In this document: positions 1-9,274 of the stretch, one piece after another
How positions within the stretch are numbered: position 1 is the first letter of the stretch
Layout of the letters: every line of letters starts with the position of its first letter
Source: Clostridiaceae bacterium Marseille-Q4149
GTDB taxonomy: Bacteria; Bacillota; Clostridia; Oscillospirales; Oscillospiraceae
Length of the DNA: 64,000 bases
Assembly (NCBI GenBank): GCA_018228685.1
Contig: CP073691.1
Location: 2,046,001-2,110,000, forward strand
Direction of reading: 5' to 3'
Translations under genes and position numbers: made by a program
The notes under the pieces: generated by a model
Told to the model about the DNA's origin: nothing
Databases searched by the model: none
What the model saw: only the letters and a program-made list of their open reading frames with translations

Positions 1-672
1 CTCGAAACTCTGCGGGCAAGCCTGGCGAAAACGATGATCTTTGTGGGCAACAATGTGCGCGCCTCGGAAACGGCAGCGCTTTTGCTGGAGAAGAACGTGC
101 TGTTTGCCTTTACCAGCGCCGCCGGACACAGAGAAAGCAATTATGTGGCCTCGGTAGACCTTCGCAAGATTACCATCGGGCCGCTGCGGAATGCGCCGTC
201 GCAGGAAGCGCTGGTTCAGGAAATCTTTGCAGGCACGAAGTATAAGGTCACCTACGAGCCGAACATGGAGGACTATCTCCTGTGCCACGCTGCGTTTGTG
301 CTCCCGGCGGTTTTTGCCTGCTACAAGACCGACGGCGACCTGAAAAAGCTGAAAAGGGACAACGCTTATCTGAATCGCCTGATCGATGCGAATATCGAGG
401 GTTACCGGGCAATCCGAAACGCCGGTCACGAGATTCTGCCGGATGCAGACAAGGAATTTGAGGATGCAGCATACCGCAAGACCTGCTTTCGCTTTTTTAA
501 GCTCATGTGTGCAACGGCTTTAGGGAAAATCTGTGCGTCCGACCATGCCATGAACGCGGTGGACGAAATGAGCGCACTGAATCGGGACATGAAAGCATTT
601 TTTGACGTGACCGGCGCAAAGTATCCGGTCTGGAAAACGCTGGAAGCAGAATGTGGGAGCTATCTGCGGTAA
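1..672 (+). CDS. Ketopantoate reductase-like protein, C-terminal part (5' end outside window)
   Basis: The frame is open from the first base, so the ATG at 34 is probably internal and the gene starts upstream of the window. The visible ~220 residues are mostly helical and resemble the C-terminal ApbA/PanE domain, which closes over the substrate in NADPH-dependent 2-dehydropantoate 2-reductases. The Rossmann NADPH-binding domain would lie upstream and cannot be seen. Such family members in gut Firmicutes often sit beside AraC regulators and need not be the housekeeping PanE. The assignment is by overall resemblance only. Confidence 0.6.
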   Translation, partial: LETLRASLAKTMIFVGNNVRASETAALLLEKNVLFAFTSAAGHRESNYVASVDLRKITIGPLRNAPSQEALVQEIFAGTKYKVTYEPNMEDYLLCHAAFVLPAVFACYKTDGDLKKLKRDNAYLNRLIDANIEGYRAIRNAGHEILPDADKEFEDAAYRKTCFRFFKLMCATALGKICASDHAMNAVDEMSALNRDMKAFFDVTGAKYPVWKTLEAECGSYLR

Positions 673-786
673 AAAAGCGACCGGCTGGTCAGAGCTGCGC
701 TCCCTGCGGGGTTCGTTGCTTAAATTTGTGCGGTCGAGGAGCAGGGCAACAAATGCAGATTGCAGAGATTTGATTGAATAAACAAT

Positions 787-1764
787 ATGATTGACATCTT
801 TTTTCATGACAAAACGGGCGTGGTTTCCGGCTTCCCCGGACAAATAGATGGTTTTGAACATGCGGATGGTAACGGAGAAATCCACTACTACCGGCTGTTT
901 GACGGCGTGGGAATCATGCTGCTGCGGCTGGAAATGGAGGCGTACACAGAAATTCGGACACAGATCGGGAGGCTGGAAGTCAATTTCTGCGTGAACGGAC
1001 GGTTTGAAACCAGCTTTTCCATGCGGGATCGTGTTCTTCTGAAGCCGGGCGACATGGCGGTCAGTTGCTACGATGGCTTTCACGGAAGCAGTTCGGCGTC
1101 CTGCTTTCCGCTGAGCTACTACGAGGGAATCTGTCTGGAGATCGAACCGGCCGCCGCGGGAAATTGGATAAAGCAGAACGCACCTGCGTTTTCAGTGGAT
1201 TTTGCCGCATGGAAGCAAAATCTTCTGGGCTGTAAATGGTATATGGTCGGCGCTGCGGGGCCGCGCTGTGAGCATGTATTCCGGGAGCTTTACGAAAGTG
1301 CATTCTATGAAGATCCCGGCTTTTTGCAGCTCAAGACGCTGGAACTTCTGATGCTGCTTGGGCGTATTCCACAGGAGAATACGGCGGGGTTATATTGCTC
1401 GTCCGAGCAGACGGTTCTTGCGCACCATCTCCGGGATCACTTGCTGACAAACCGGGAGGGATACATATCCCTCGCCAGCCTTGCGGCGGAGCATGAGATA
1501 TCGGTATCGCATCTGCAAAAGCTCTTCAAGCAGGTCTATGGCGTGCCGATCTACCGATATATCAAGGAATACCGCCTGGAGCAGGCGGCAGTGGAGCTGG
1601 TTCGCAGCGGGAAGTCTGTTACGGAGATCGCGCAGCAAGCAGGCTATGACAACGCCAGCAAATTTTCAGAGAGCTTCAAAAAGCGGTACGGCAAGACACC
1701 GTCCCGCTATCGTGCCGATAAAAAGAATGCGGTAAAACGGAGCATCAAAAACAAAACGGAGTAG
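787..1764 (+). CDS. AraC family transcriptional regulator
   Basis: This 325-residue protein has an N-terminal ligand-sensing half and a C-terminal double helix-turn-helix of AraC/XylS type (about residues 215-315). The second HTH contains the typical run VTEIAQQAGYDNASKFSESF followed by KKRYGKTPSRYR. It lies just upstream of a ZinT-like lipoprotein and two ABC transporter half-molecules on the same strand, so it probably controls them. AraC regulators next to YbtPQ/IrtAB-like ABC pairs commonly respond to a metallophore; that ligand is inferred here. Confidence 0.9.
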   Translation: MIDIFFHDKTGVVSGFPGQIDGFEHADGNGEIHYYRLFDGVGIMLLRLEMEAYTEIRTQIGRLEVNFCVNGRFETSFSMRDRVLLKPGDMAVSCYDGFHGSSSASCFPLSYYEGICLEIEPAAAGNWIKQNAPAFSVDFAAWKQNLLGCKWYMVGAAGPRCEHVFRELYESAFYEDPGFLQLKTLELLMLLGRIPQENTAGLYCSSEQTVLAHHLRDHLLTNREGYISLASLAAEHEISVSHLQKLFKQVYGVPIYRYIKEYRLEQAAVELVRSGKSVTEIAQQAGYDNASKFSESFKKRYGKTPSRYRADKKNAVKRSIKNKTE

Positions 1765-1837
1765 TTTAAAAACGCAAAGCGTGTTAGAATACCCGGCGGT
1801 TAGAGGAAGCTAACCAAAGAGTTTTAGGAGGTACTGT

Positions 1838-2551
1838 ATGAAAAAGAAATTTGCTGCTTTTGTGCTTTGCGTGATCTGCCTGCTGTCGGCTGCCGGCTGC
1901 GGCCAGGCGAAAACGGATGAACAGACGCCGCCGACTGACCAGAGCGCGGTGACCGACGATTATCTGACCACCATCAGCGGCACGTATGTGGAGCTGTTCC
2001 CGGAGCTGTCAAAATCCGAGTATCGGAATATCTGGATCGATGCCACCACGCCGCTGGCAGGCGCGGAGAACGCGGAGACTGCCACGGATATGCTGCTGGG
2101 AATGTGCATGGCGGAGCCTTACGGCCCGGAGGCGGCGGAAAAATACGCGGCAGACCCGGACAGCATGGCGTTTAACTGCTATTTTCTGGGCGGCGTGGAC
2201 AAGTTTGTGATGGACGGTCACACGATCACCGGTCTGGACGCGCAGGGACAGGAGGTTTTCTCCCACACCTATAAGTTGCTGGATGAGGAGAACGAAAACG
2301 GCTTCATCTTCTATCAGAGCGAGGATGAAAATTCCGGCCAGTTTACCTATTTTGCCTTCTCGCCCGACACCATGGAAACCACCTATCATCTGGAGTTTCG
2401 CTATGCGGAGGATCTGAGTGATCTTCAAAGCTGGTTCGAGGGCAATTATGCCTATTGGAATGCCGCCGCGATTGCGGAGGATTACGATCAGGCAACCATG
2501 GAAAATGTCATTGAGCTTTTTGCCACGGAAAATTTATCTGCGGCAGAATAA
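1838..2551 (+). CDS. ZinT-like metal-binding lipoprotein
   Basis: Residues 1-21 form a lipoprotein signal peptide with a lipobox ending at Cys21 (LSAAGC), so the protein should be anchored outside the membrane. The rest (about 45-235) resembles the ZinT/YodA domain: an early GTYVELFP run, and near the C-terminus YHLEFRYAEDL followed by NYAYWNAAAI. ZinT proteins bind zinc or cadmium with histidines; a few are present (in DGHT, SHTY and YHLEF), but which are ligands is not certain. RBS aggagg lies before the ATG. Together with the following ABC pair it suggests metal acquisition. Confidence 0.7.
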   Translation: MKKKFAAFVLCVICLLSAAGCGQAKTDEQTPPTDQSAVTDDYLTTISGTYVELFPELSKSEYRNIWIDATTPLAGAENAETATDMLLGMCMAEPYGPEAAEKYAADPDSMAFNCYFLGGVDKFVMDGHTITGLDAQGQEVFSHTYKLLDEENENGFIFYQSEDENSGQFTYFAFSPDTMETTYHLEFRYAEDLSDLQSWFEGNYAYWNAAAIAEDYDQATMENVIELFATENLSAAE

Positions 2552-2556
2552 ACGGT

Positions 2557-2593
2557 GCCTGCGCACCCGCTTGATTCAGGCGGGTGCGCAGGC
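2557..2593 (+). terminator. Perfect 14-bp hairpin between lipoprotein and ABC genes
   Basis: Arms 2557-2570 and 2580-2593 are exact reverse complements with a 9-nt loop. No T run follows, so it may be a weak terminator or an mRNA-stabilising stem that raises lipoprotein expression over the transporter genes. Confidence 0.6.
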
Positions 2594-2620
2594 GCGCTTA
2601 TCGGTAAGGATGTGATTTTA

Positions 2621-4390
2621 TTGAAAAAACAATCTGACTTTTCCCGCCTGATGGGCTATGCGGGCAGGTATCGGGTTTTTACCTATGCCTCCTGGGTGCT
2701 TTCCGCCATCAGCGCGCTGACGGCGCTGGTGCCGTTCCTCTATATCTGGATGATTCTGCGGGATGTACTGGCCGCTGCGCCGGATTATGCGCAGGCGGTG
2801 AACATTCCTCATTACGGCTGGATGGCAGTGCTATTCGCGGTGCTGTCTTACCTTATTTATATTGCAGCGCTGATGTGCTCCCATCTGTCGGCGTTTCGGG
2901 TGGCGACCAATCTGCGGCTGGCAGTGTCGGAGCATCTGGCACTGCTGCCGCTGGGCTTTGCCGAGAACTTCGGCAGCGGTAAGCTGCGCAAGATTATCCA
3001 CGAGAGCACCGGAGCCGCCGAGACCTATCTTGCCCACCAGCTGCCCGACCAGTACAACGCCATCGCCACCCCGGTGGGGCTGCTGGTGCTGCTGTTGGCG
3101 TTCGACTGGAGGCTGGGGCTGCTGAGCCTTGCGCCGGTAGTGCTGGCTTTCCTCATTATGGCGACCATGACCGGCAAGCGGATGGTCGAAAAAATGCGGC
3201 AGTACGGCAATGCCTTGGAGGCCATGTCCAACGAGGCAGTGGAATACGTCCGGGGCATTCCGGTGGTCAAAACCTTCGGGCAGAGTGTGTTTTCCTTCAA
3301 AAAATTCAAGACCGCCATTGATGAGTACGAAAAGTGGGTCGTCTCCTACACCAAAGACCTGCGCCTGCCCATGATGTTCTACACCGCCGCCGTCAACGGC
3401 GTGTTCGCCTTTCTGATTGCAGGCGGGCTGCTGTTCACGATACACGGCGTGACCCCGGTATTTCTGCTGAACCTGCTGTTCTATATCATCATTACGCCGG
3501 TGGTCTCCCTGACGCTGACGAAGATCATGTACATGAGCGAAAACAAGATGGTGGTGGCCGATGCCCTGCAGCGGATCGATTCCGTGCTGGATGCAGCGCC
3601 TGTGCCGGTGAGCAGCAAGCCCCAGCACCCGCAGGACGGCTCCGTGACGCTGCGGGATGTGCATTTCAGCTATGACGGCAAGACGGATGTTATCAGGGGC
3701 GTTTCCATGGACATCCAGCCGGGACAGACTGTGGCTTTTGTAGGTCCCTCCGGCGGCGGAAAATCTACGCTGGCAAACCTGATCTGCCGGTTCTTTGATG
3801 TGCAGAACGGCAGCGTCCGAGTAGGCGAAGCGGATGTGCGGGATATCCCCAAGGAAGAGCTGATGGATACTATCTCCTTTGTGTTCCAGAACAGCCGCCT
3901 GCTCAAGGGCAGCATTCTGGATAATGTCCGTCTGGGCAGACCGCAGGCCACCGAAGCCGAGGTGCTGGCAGCACTGAAAGCTGCACAGTGCATGGATATC
4001 GTGGAGAAGTTCCCGGCGGGCATCCATACCGTTATCGGCACCAAGGGCGTGTATCTGTCCGGCGGCGAGCAGCAGCGCATTGCCATTGCACGCGCCATGC
4101 TGAAAAATGCGCCCGTCCTGATTTTGGACGAGGCCACCGCTTTTGCCGACCCGGACAATGAAGCTAAAGTACAGGCGGCCTTTGCCCAGCTTGCCAAGGG
4201 CAAAACGGTGCTGATGATTGCACACCGCCTGTCCACCGTAGCCAACGCCGACTGCATCTATGTGGTGCAGGATGGTCAAATTGCAGAATCCGGCACAAAG
4301 GATGAGCTGTGCGCGCAGAACGGTCTGTTTGCCCGGATGTGGCAGGAGTATCAGCTATCGGTGCAGTGGAAGGTCGCAAAGGAGGGGTAA
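2621..4390 (+). CDS. ABC transporter, fused permease and ATPase (first half of a heterodimer)
   Basis: About six membrane helices in residues 1-320 (ABC exporter fold) are followed by an ATPase domain. Walker A reads GPSGGGKST, the signature LSGGEQQRIAIARA, Walker B VLILDEATAF and the switch His lies in IAHRLST. The TTG at 2621, preceded by taagga, is preferred because the frame upstream only covers the hairpin. It pairs with the next gene. Exporter-fold pairs next to AraC regulators often import siderophores or other metallophores (YbtPQ/IrtAB type); substrate and direction here are inferred. Confidence 0.85.
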   Translation: MKKQSDFSRLMGYAGRYRVFTYASWVLSAISALTALVPFLYIWMILRDVLAAAPDYAQAVNIPHYGWMAVLFAVLSYLIYIAALMCSHLSAFRVATNLRLAVSEHLALLPLGFAENFGSGKLRKIIHESTGAAETYLAHQLPDQYNAIATPVGLLVLLLAFDWRLGLLSLAPVVLAFLIMATMTGKRMVEKMRQYGNALEAMSNEAVEYVRGIPVVKTFGQSVFSFKKFKTAIDEYEKWVVSYTKDLRLPMMFYTAAVNGVFAFLIAGGLLFTIHGVTPVFLLNLLFYIIITPVVSLTLTKIMYMSENKMVVADALQRIDSVLDAAPVPVSSKPQHPQDGSVTLRDVHFSYDGKTDVIRGVSMDIQPGQTVAFVGPSGGGKSTLANLICRFFDVQNGSVRVGEADVRDIPKEELMDTISFVFQNSRLLKGSILDNVRLGRPQATEAEVLAALKAAQCMDIVEKFPAGIHTVIGTKGVYLSGGEQQRIAIARAMLKNAPVLILDEATAFADPDNEAKVQAAFAQLAKGKTVLMIAHRLSTVANADCIYVVQDGQIAESGTKDELCAQNGLFARMWQEYQLSVQWKVAKEG

Positions 4391-4392
4391 AG

Positions 4393-6120
4393 ATGATTGA
4401 AAAAATTCAACACGCCACGGCCAGCTCCTCGGAGGGCGCAAGGGGGCTTGTAAAGGGCGTTTTAGCGTGTGCGTTCCAGAATATGGCATTCATGCTGCCC
4501 ACCGGGCTGCTGTATCTCCTGGTAAAAGATCTGTTAGCAGGCTCCACGAGCGGGAGAACCGCCTTTTATCTGCTGGGGTGCCTGGGCTGCTTTGCGCTGA
4601 TTTTGCTGACCACATGGTTCCAGTACAACGGCACCTATTTTACGACCTATAAAGAGAGCGGCACCCGCCGCCTGACCCTTGCGGAGCGGCTGCGCAAGCT
4701 GCCCCTGTCCTTTTTCGGCAAGCGCGACCTTGCCGACCTGACCAGCACCATCATGGCAGACTGCGAGGTGTTGGAAAAGAACTGCTCCCACTTCATCCCC
4801 GGTCTGTTCGGTTCCCTCATCTCCACCGTACTCATTGCCCTGAGCCTGTTCGCCTTTGACGGGCGGATGGCGCTGGCGGCCCTGTGGGTCATCCCGGTAT
4901 CCGCTGCCATCGTGGTGGGCAGCTACCGGGTGCAGGACAAGGTGCAGGCCAAGACCATGGCAGCGAAAATGGCCTGTGCGGACGGCATTCAGGAGTACAT
5001 CGAAACCCTCCGCGACCTGAAAGCCAGCAATGCGGAGCAGCGGTATCTGTCTGGTCTTTCCGGCAAAATTCGGGCTGTGGAAAAGCAATCCATTGCGGCA
5101 GAGCTGGAAACAGCGCTGTTCGTATCCTCTGCGAGCATGGTGCTCAAGCTGGGCATTGCATCGGTGGCGCTCACCGGCTCGGTGCTGCTGGTGCAGGGCA
5201 GCATCGACGTGCTGACACTGTTCCTGTTCCTGATGGCGGCATCCCGGATGTACGACCCTATGCAGGGCGCGTTGCAGAATCTGGCGGCGGTCATCGCCAT
5301 GCGCACCAATGTGGGGCGGATGAACGAGATTCTGGACGCTCCCCTGCAGACCGGCAGCGAGCAGCTGACCAATCAGGGCTGCGATATCGTGTTCGACCAT
5401 GTGGGCTTTGCCTACAACTCCGGCGAAACGGTGCTGCGGGATGTCTCCTTTACCGCAAAGCAGGGGGAGGTCACGGCACTGGTGGGTCCCTCCGGCGGCG
5501 GCAAGACTACCGTTTCCCGGCTGGCGGCACGGTTCTGGGACTACCAGAAGGGCAGCATTACCGTGGGCGGCATGGAGGTTTCCCGAATCGACCCGGAAAA
5601 GCTCATGAGCCTGTATTCCATCGTGTTTCAGGATGTGACTCTGTTTGACAATACGATACTGGAAAATATCCGTCTGGGGCGCAAAGGTGCCACCGACGAG
5701 GAGACCCTTGCGGCGGCAAAGCTGGCAAACTGCGAGGAATTTGCCGAAAAGCTGCCGGACAAGTGGAACACGAACATCGGCGAGAATGGCTGCGCCCTTT
5801 CCGGCGGCGAGCGTCAGCGCATTTCCATTGCCCGCGCCTTCCTGAAGGATGCGCCCATCATTCTGCTGGACGAGGCCACCGCCAGTCTGGACGTGGAGAA
5901 CGAAACTGCCATTCAGGAGGCACTTTCCCGGCTCATAAAACACAAAACTGTCCTTATCATCGCCCATCGGATGCGCACCGTAGCTGGGGCGGACAAAATC
6001 GTGGTGCTGTCCGACGGCGTGGTGGCCGAACAGGGCGCACCCGATGCACTTTATGCCCGGACCGGCCAGTACACCCACCTGGTGGATCTGCAGACCGAAA
6101 GCCAGAGCTGGGTCATCTGA
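4393..6120 (+). CDS. ABC transporter, fused permease and ATPase (second half of a heterodimer)
   Basis: This 575-residue protein starts at the ATG at 4393, right after ggaggggtaaag, two bases behind the previous stop, so translation is probably coupled. Transmembrane domain covers about 1-310. The ATPase domain has Walker A GPSGGGKTT, signature LSGGERQRISIARA, Walker B IILLDEATASLD and switch His in IAHRMRT. Both halves keep complete catalytic motifs, so both nucleotide sites may be active. A strong terminator follows and closes the AraC/lipoprotein/ABC group. Confidence 0.85.
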   Translation: MIEKIQHATASSSEGARGLVKGVLACAFQNMAFMLPTGLLYLLVKDLLAGSTSGRTAFYLLGCLGCFALILLTTWFQYNGTYFTTYKESGTRRLTLAERLRKLPLSFFGKRDLADLTSTIMADCEVLEKNCSHFIPGLFGSLISTVLIALSLFAFDGRMALAALWVIPVSAAIVVGSYRVQDKVQAKTMAAKMACADGIQEYIETLRDLKASNAEQRYLSGLSGKIRAVEKQSIAAELETALFVSSASMVLKLGIASVALTGSVLLVQGSIDVLTLFLFLMAASRMYDPMQGALQNLAAVIAMRTNVGRMNEILDAPLQTGSEQLTNQGCDIVFDHVGFAYNSGETVLRDVSFTAKQGEVTALVGPSGGGKTTVSRLAARFWDYQKGSITVGGMEVSRIDPEKLMSLYSIVFQDVTLFDNTILENIRLGRKGATDEETLAAAKLANCEEFAEKLPDKWNTNIGENGCALSGGERQRISIARAFLKDAPIILLDEATASLDVENETAIQEALSRLIKHKTVLIIAHRMRTVAGADKIVVLSDGVVAEQGAPDALYARTGQYTHLVDLQTESQSWVI

Positions 6121-6150
6121 CCCAATTCAAAAACAGCCCTTCGGCACAAC

Positions 6151-6190
6151 AAAAAAGGACATCTATTCAAAAGAATAGGTGTCCTTTTTA
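6151..6190 (+). terminator. Intrinsic terminator of the ABC operon
   Basis: A near-perfect stem (aaaaaggacatctattc with gaataggtgtccttttt, one wobble) around a 4-nt loop, with A and T flanks, lies 30 bases after the second ABC gene stop. Confidence 0.85.
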
Positions 6191-6195
6191 TAAGT

Positions 6196-6300
6196 ACATA
6201 ACCGCTCAGCCTTGCTGTGCGGTCGCACAGCAGAGACTGCCCGATTTTGAGAGATTGGTCAGTCTCTGCGCTTTTTTTACCAATCAAAGGAGGCGTATCC
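6196..6300 (+). promoter_or_regulatory. Attenuator-like leader, copy 1
   Basis: Two stems sit directly before the RBS of the truncated GAF-regulator gene: stem 1 is 6213-6221 with 6224-6232, stem 2 is 6231-6239 with 6260-6268, and stem 2 is followed by a run of seven T (6272-6278), so it is a terminator shape. The same arrangement occurs at 32011-32072. Base changes between the copies keep the pairing (an A-T pair in stem 2 becomes G-T), which supports a real RNA structure. Confidence 0.6.
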
Positions 6301-6597
6301 ATGAGCAACGAAATCATGCAGGAAAACACACCATTTGTTGAATGCAGTGCATTCCACCGTGGAATGAGCGTGTTGGAGGCCAGTCTGCGAAACACCGAGG
6401 ATTCAGAAGCTATCATCAGTGGCCTTCTGAAAGGTGCGGCTGAGTTTTATGGCGCATCAAGAGAATGCACAAACTATTTCAAGTGCAATTTTCACCCATT
6501 ACACCAGGCTACGGCCTCTTTGAATTGCTCCCATGTAATATCTTTGCAAAAACGGCGATCCGGTACATACAGGGATTGCCGGAGGCGAGAATGTTGA
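6301..6597 (+). pseudogene. Truncated 5' copy of the GAF/winged-helix regulator
   Basis: The first ~55 residues match the start of the intact gene at 32096 closely (both contain AFHRGMSVLEA, LRNTEDSE and LLKGAAEFYGAS). After about 6464 the similarity stops and the frame runs through unrelated sequence to a stop at 6597. The GAF core and DNA-binding domain are missing, so the product is unlikely to work. Leader and start are kept, which points to duplication or transfer of a larger unit followed by loss of its 3' part. Confidence 0.75.
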
Positions 6598-6635
6598 AAT
6601 CTGTGATCGTGCCATTTTGGAAAGGCAGGGCATAA

Positions 6636-7952
6636 TTACCCGCAGAGCATGACCTTCGCGCAGAACAGGCCGTCCTGATAGGTAACCGTACTCACCCCGC
6701 CGGATTTTTCTGCGATGTGACGGACGGACTGAAGCCCGACACCGTCTCCTTTTCGCTTGGAGGACTGAAAGACACCGCCTTTTTCACGGATGACTCCGTC
6801 ATAGGTGTTTTCAACCTGAATCAGTGCCAGGCTGCCACTGTGCAGATAGGCGGTCAGCTCGATTCTGCGTCTGGCAGGCGCAGTGCGCAGACTGGCTTCC
6901 AGCGCATTCTCCAGCAGATTGGAAAGGACCAGACACAGCTCAACCTCGTCTACAGGAAGACATTCCGGCAGATCGAGCTGCACGGAAAATGGGATCTGCT
7001 CCCGCTTCGCAAGTGCGCAGTAATACCCGACCACGCCGTCTGCCGCCCGGTTTTCACAGAAATGCAGCTCCAGACTCGGGATTCTGGAAACTGCGCCGGA
7101 AAGATAGGCTTTGATCTTTTCAAGATTCCCTTCTTCTGCAAGGGCGGCGAGCTGACATAGCTGGTGGCGCAGATCGTGCCGCGCCTGCCGTGCTTCCTCA
7201 ATGGCAGCTTTCAGGCTTTCGTAGCGCTGCTGCTGCATGGAAAGCAGCTGGTTCTCCTGCTGCAATCTCACATTCCGGTTGATGCTGATCGCCATCAGAA
7301 GGAAGATTGCGTTGAAGAAAAGCATCAAAAACAAAAGTGCGATGCTGATCACAATATATCCCTGCAAAACACGCCCGGTATAGAGCGTGTCCGCATACTT
7401 GGGGATCATAAACAGATTCAGTGCAATGAACACCAGCGGCAGCACCCAGAACACATACCATGTCTGCGCAAAATTTTCGTCCTCTACCATCCGGCGCACG
7501 GCATGGGTCGCAGGATAGAAGGAAGCAGCAGCAAACAGCCAGCAGATCACCTGATAGCAAATCACGGCCCGCAGACAGAACCATGGCGCAGCCTGCGCCT
7601 GCGGCAAACCGGCCAGCATAGCGGCGTTGATCGCCCGGCAAAGGCTGTTGATACAGGCAAATACCGCACAGGCGGACAACGCAATCGTTCCGGATTTTCA
7701 AAGCGAAATCCGGAGCGTTTTTATGTAGATCACGACTGCAAGCAAGGTTAGGCCTGCAAGCATCGGCGCAGTCGGCACGCGGTGCGCATAGCACACCACG
7801 CCTCCGGCGACACAAAGCAGCGCAAGCAGCGGGGCAAGCCACAAAACAAGCTTTGACAGCGGCTGCTTTAAGCTGGATTTTACCGGGAAGTAGGCAAGCA
7901 GCATGCCGGGAATCACCACGCCGAGCTCCAGAATTGGACGCAGCAGCTCCAT
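6636..7952 (-). pseudogene. AgrC-type sensor histidine kinase interrupted by one in-frame TGA
   Basis: The frame runs from an ATG at 7952 (overlapping the LytTR stop as TAATG) to 6636 but contains a TGA at 7698-7700 (codon 85). Without it, one 438-residue kinase results: about six N-terminal membrane helices, a coiled coil, the H-box (RHDLRHQLCQL), an N-box (LSNLLENALEAS) and a G-box (GVGLQSV), typical of GHKL peptide-sensing kinases. The sequence on both sides stays in one frame, so this looks like a Trp (TGG) to TGA change. A TTG at 7679 could restart a kinase lacking the first membrane helices. Its partner is the LytTR regulator just upstream. Confidence 0.75.
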
Positions 7953-8674
7953 TATGCCATCCGCCCCCTTTGAAGCAAGAACTCCATAAACGCCTGTCGG
8001 GCTGGCTTCAAAAGCTCTTGACTGACAAACACGCGGCTTCCGTCCGCCATGCGGAAGGCGGCGTCTTCCAGATCCTCCGCGTGTTCCAGATTCACGATCA
8101 CTCCGCGTCCGCACACAAAAAAGCGTGTGTCATCCTTTAGTGGGGCGATGAACGTCTTGAAGGGTTGGCGTGTGGCAAGCGTCTTTTGAACCGTCGTATG
8201 GACATAGATCAAGTGGGCGAAGTGTTCTGCGTAGACGATGTCCTGATAGCGCAGATGGATCTCGCTTCCCTCCACCTTTAGCTCCATATATTTATCCGGC
8301 TGCGGTACGCGGGCAAGCAGCTCGTCCGTCAGCGCGTCGATGTCCGCTTCGGTAAAGGGCTTGACCAGATAGTGCAGCGCCCGTACCTGAAAGCCCTCCA
8401 GCGCATGGTCGGTCGAGGTCGTGGTAAAAACCAGCAGGCAGCCCGTGTTGGTTTCCCGCAGCTTCTTTGCCGCCTCCATGCCCGTCATGCCATCCATATA
8501 AATATCCAGAAACGCGGCAGTAAAGGGCGCTTTCCTTGCCGCTTCCAGAAATGTCTCGCCGCTTTCGTATTCCAGAATATCCGCCTGTACGTTTCTCCGC
8601 TGAAGCTGCCGCTCCAGCCGGTCTTTCAGCAGTGTGCGTTCCGCAGCAAGATTATCCACAATCGCAATTCTCAT
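7952..8674 (-). CDS. LytTR family response regulator
   Basis: This 240-residue protein has a receiver domain (1-120) with acceptor Asp57 in FLDIYMDG and conserved Lys105 in YLVKPF, followed by a LytTR DNA-binding domain (about 140-235). It is first in an operon with the AgrC-like kinase. The set resembles agr-type peptide signalling, but no AgrB or AgrD gene is visible. A divergent promoter region of about 190 bases separates it from the pseudo-receiver gene. Confidence 0.9.
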   Translation of the reverse strand: MRIAIVDNLAAERTLLKDRLERQLQRRNVQADILEYESGETFLEAARKAPFTAAFLDIYMDGMTGMEAAKKLRETNTGCLLVFTTTSTDHALEGFQVRALHYLVKPFTEADIDALTDELLARVPQPDKYMELKVEGSEIHLRYQDIVYAEHFAHLIYVHTTVQKTLATRQPFKTFIAPLKDDTRFFVCGRGVIVNLEHAEDLEDAAFRMADGSRVFVSQELLKPARQAFMEFLLQRGRMA

Positions 8675-8864
8675 GCAGGGTTCTCTCCTTGTGCTTGAAT
8701 TCCAAGATAATTATATCACAGCGTGTCGAGGATGACAAAGAACCGCTGTCGGAATTCGTGCCAAAATCGCCCCTTTCGTGCCACGGCGCTTGAAAATGCC
8801 GAATGACCTTTTTATACTGAGCGCAAGCAAGATGCTAAATCGGATGAAGGAGGGAGGGAGATCT

Positions 8865-9224
8865 GTGTATCGTATTGCCGTGTTGGCAGAACAGGAAGCA
8901 GAGCGGCAACACTACGCCGAGCAAATTACCCGGTTTTGTGAAGCGAAGGGGCTGTTTCCGCAGGTCATGCAATATGACGATCAGGAACGTTTTTTTGAAA
9001 CGTCGCAGAAAAATGCTCCAACCAATGCCGTCATTGCACTTTCCGGAGTGGCAGGACTGAATGCAGCGGAGCATCTTCGCTCCTTATGCCCCGCGTGCCG
9101 GATGATCTGGTGCAGTGACCTGGATTTCTCTCTTCACGCCTTCCGGCTGCGGGCCGACTATTTCCTGATGAAGCCGGTTTCCGAAGAAGCATTCCAGCGA
9201 GGACTGAATGCCTGGATTGAATAA
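8865..9224 (+). CDS. Stand-alone pseudo-receiver protein
   Basis: The GTG at 8865 is preferred because a strong aaggagggaggga RBS precedes it; the upstream in-frame ATG lacks one. The 119 residues follow the fold order of a receiver domain and end with the conserved FLMKPVSEEAF run, but the phosphoacceptor position reads IALSGVAG instead of an Asp, and the acidic pair at the start is also changed. There is no output domain. It may act as an unphosphorylated decoy or adaptor for the neighbouring LytTR system; this is inference. Confidence 0.65.
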   Translation: MYRIAVLAEQEAERQHYAEQITRFCEAKGLFPQVMQYDDQERFFETSQKNAPTNAVIALSGVAGLNAAEHLRSLCPACRMIWCSDLDFSLHAFRLRADYFLMKPVSEEAFQRGLNAWIE

Positions 9225-9274
9225 ACGGGCATCGAACCAAACCGAGACAACAAGCACAAAAATGGAGGAAGTCA

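Noticed and set aside
2831..4279. Long opposite-strand frames under the ABC genes, and similar ones under the fusion protein, ptb, nfn and atoE genes
   Set aside because: They are antisense to well-recognised proteins and have His/Gln- or Arg/Gly-rich composition typical of shadow frames in GC-rich DNA.
7698..7700. Possible use of TGA as a tryptophan codon
   Set aside because: Many intact genes here end at TGA (for example both ABC genes and atoE neighbours), so the standard code applies; the TGA in the kinase is a lesion or error.
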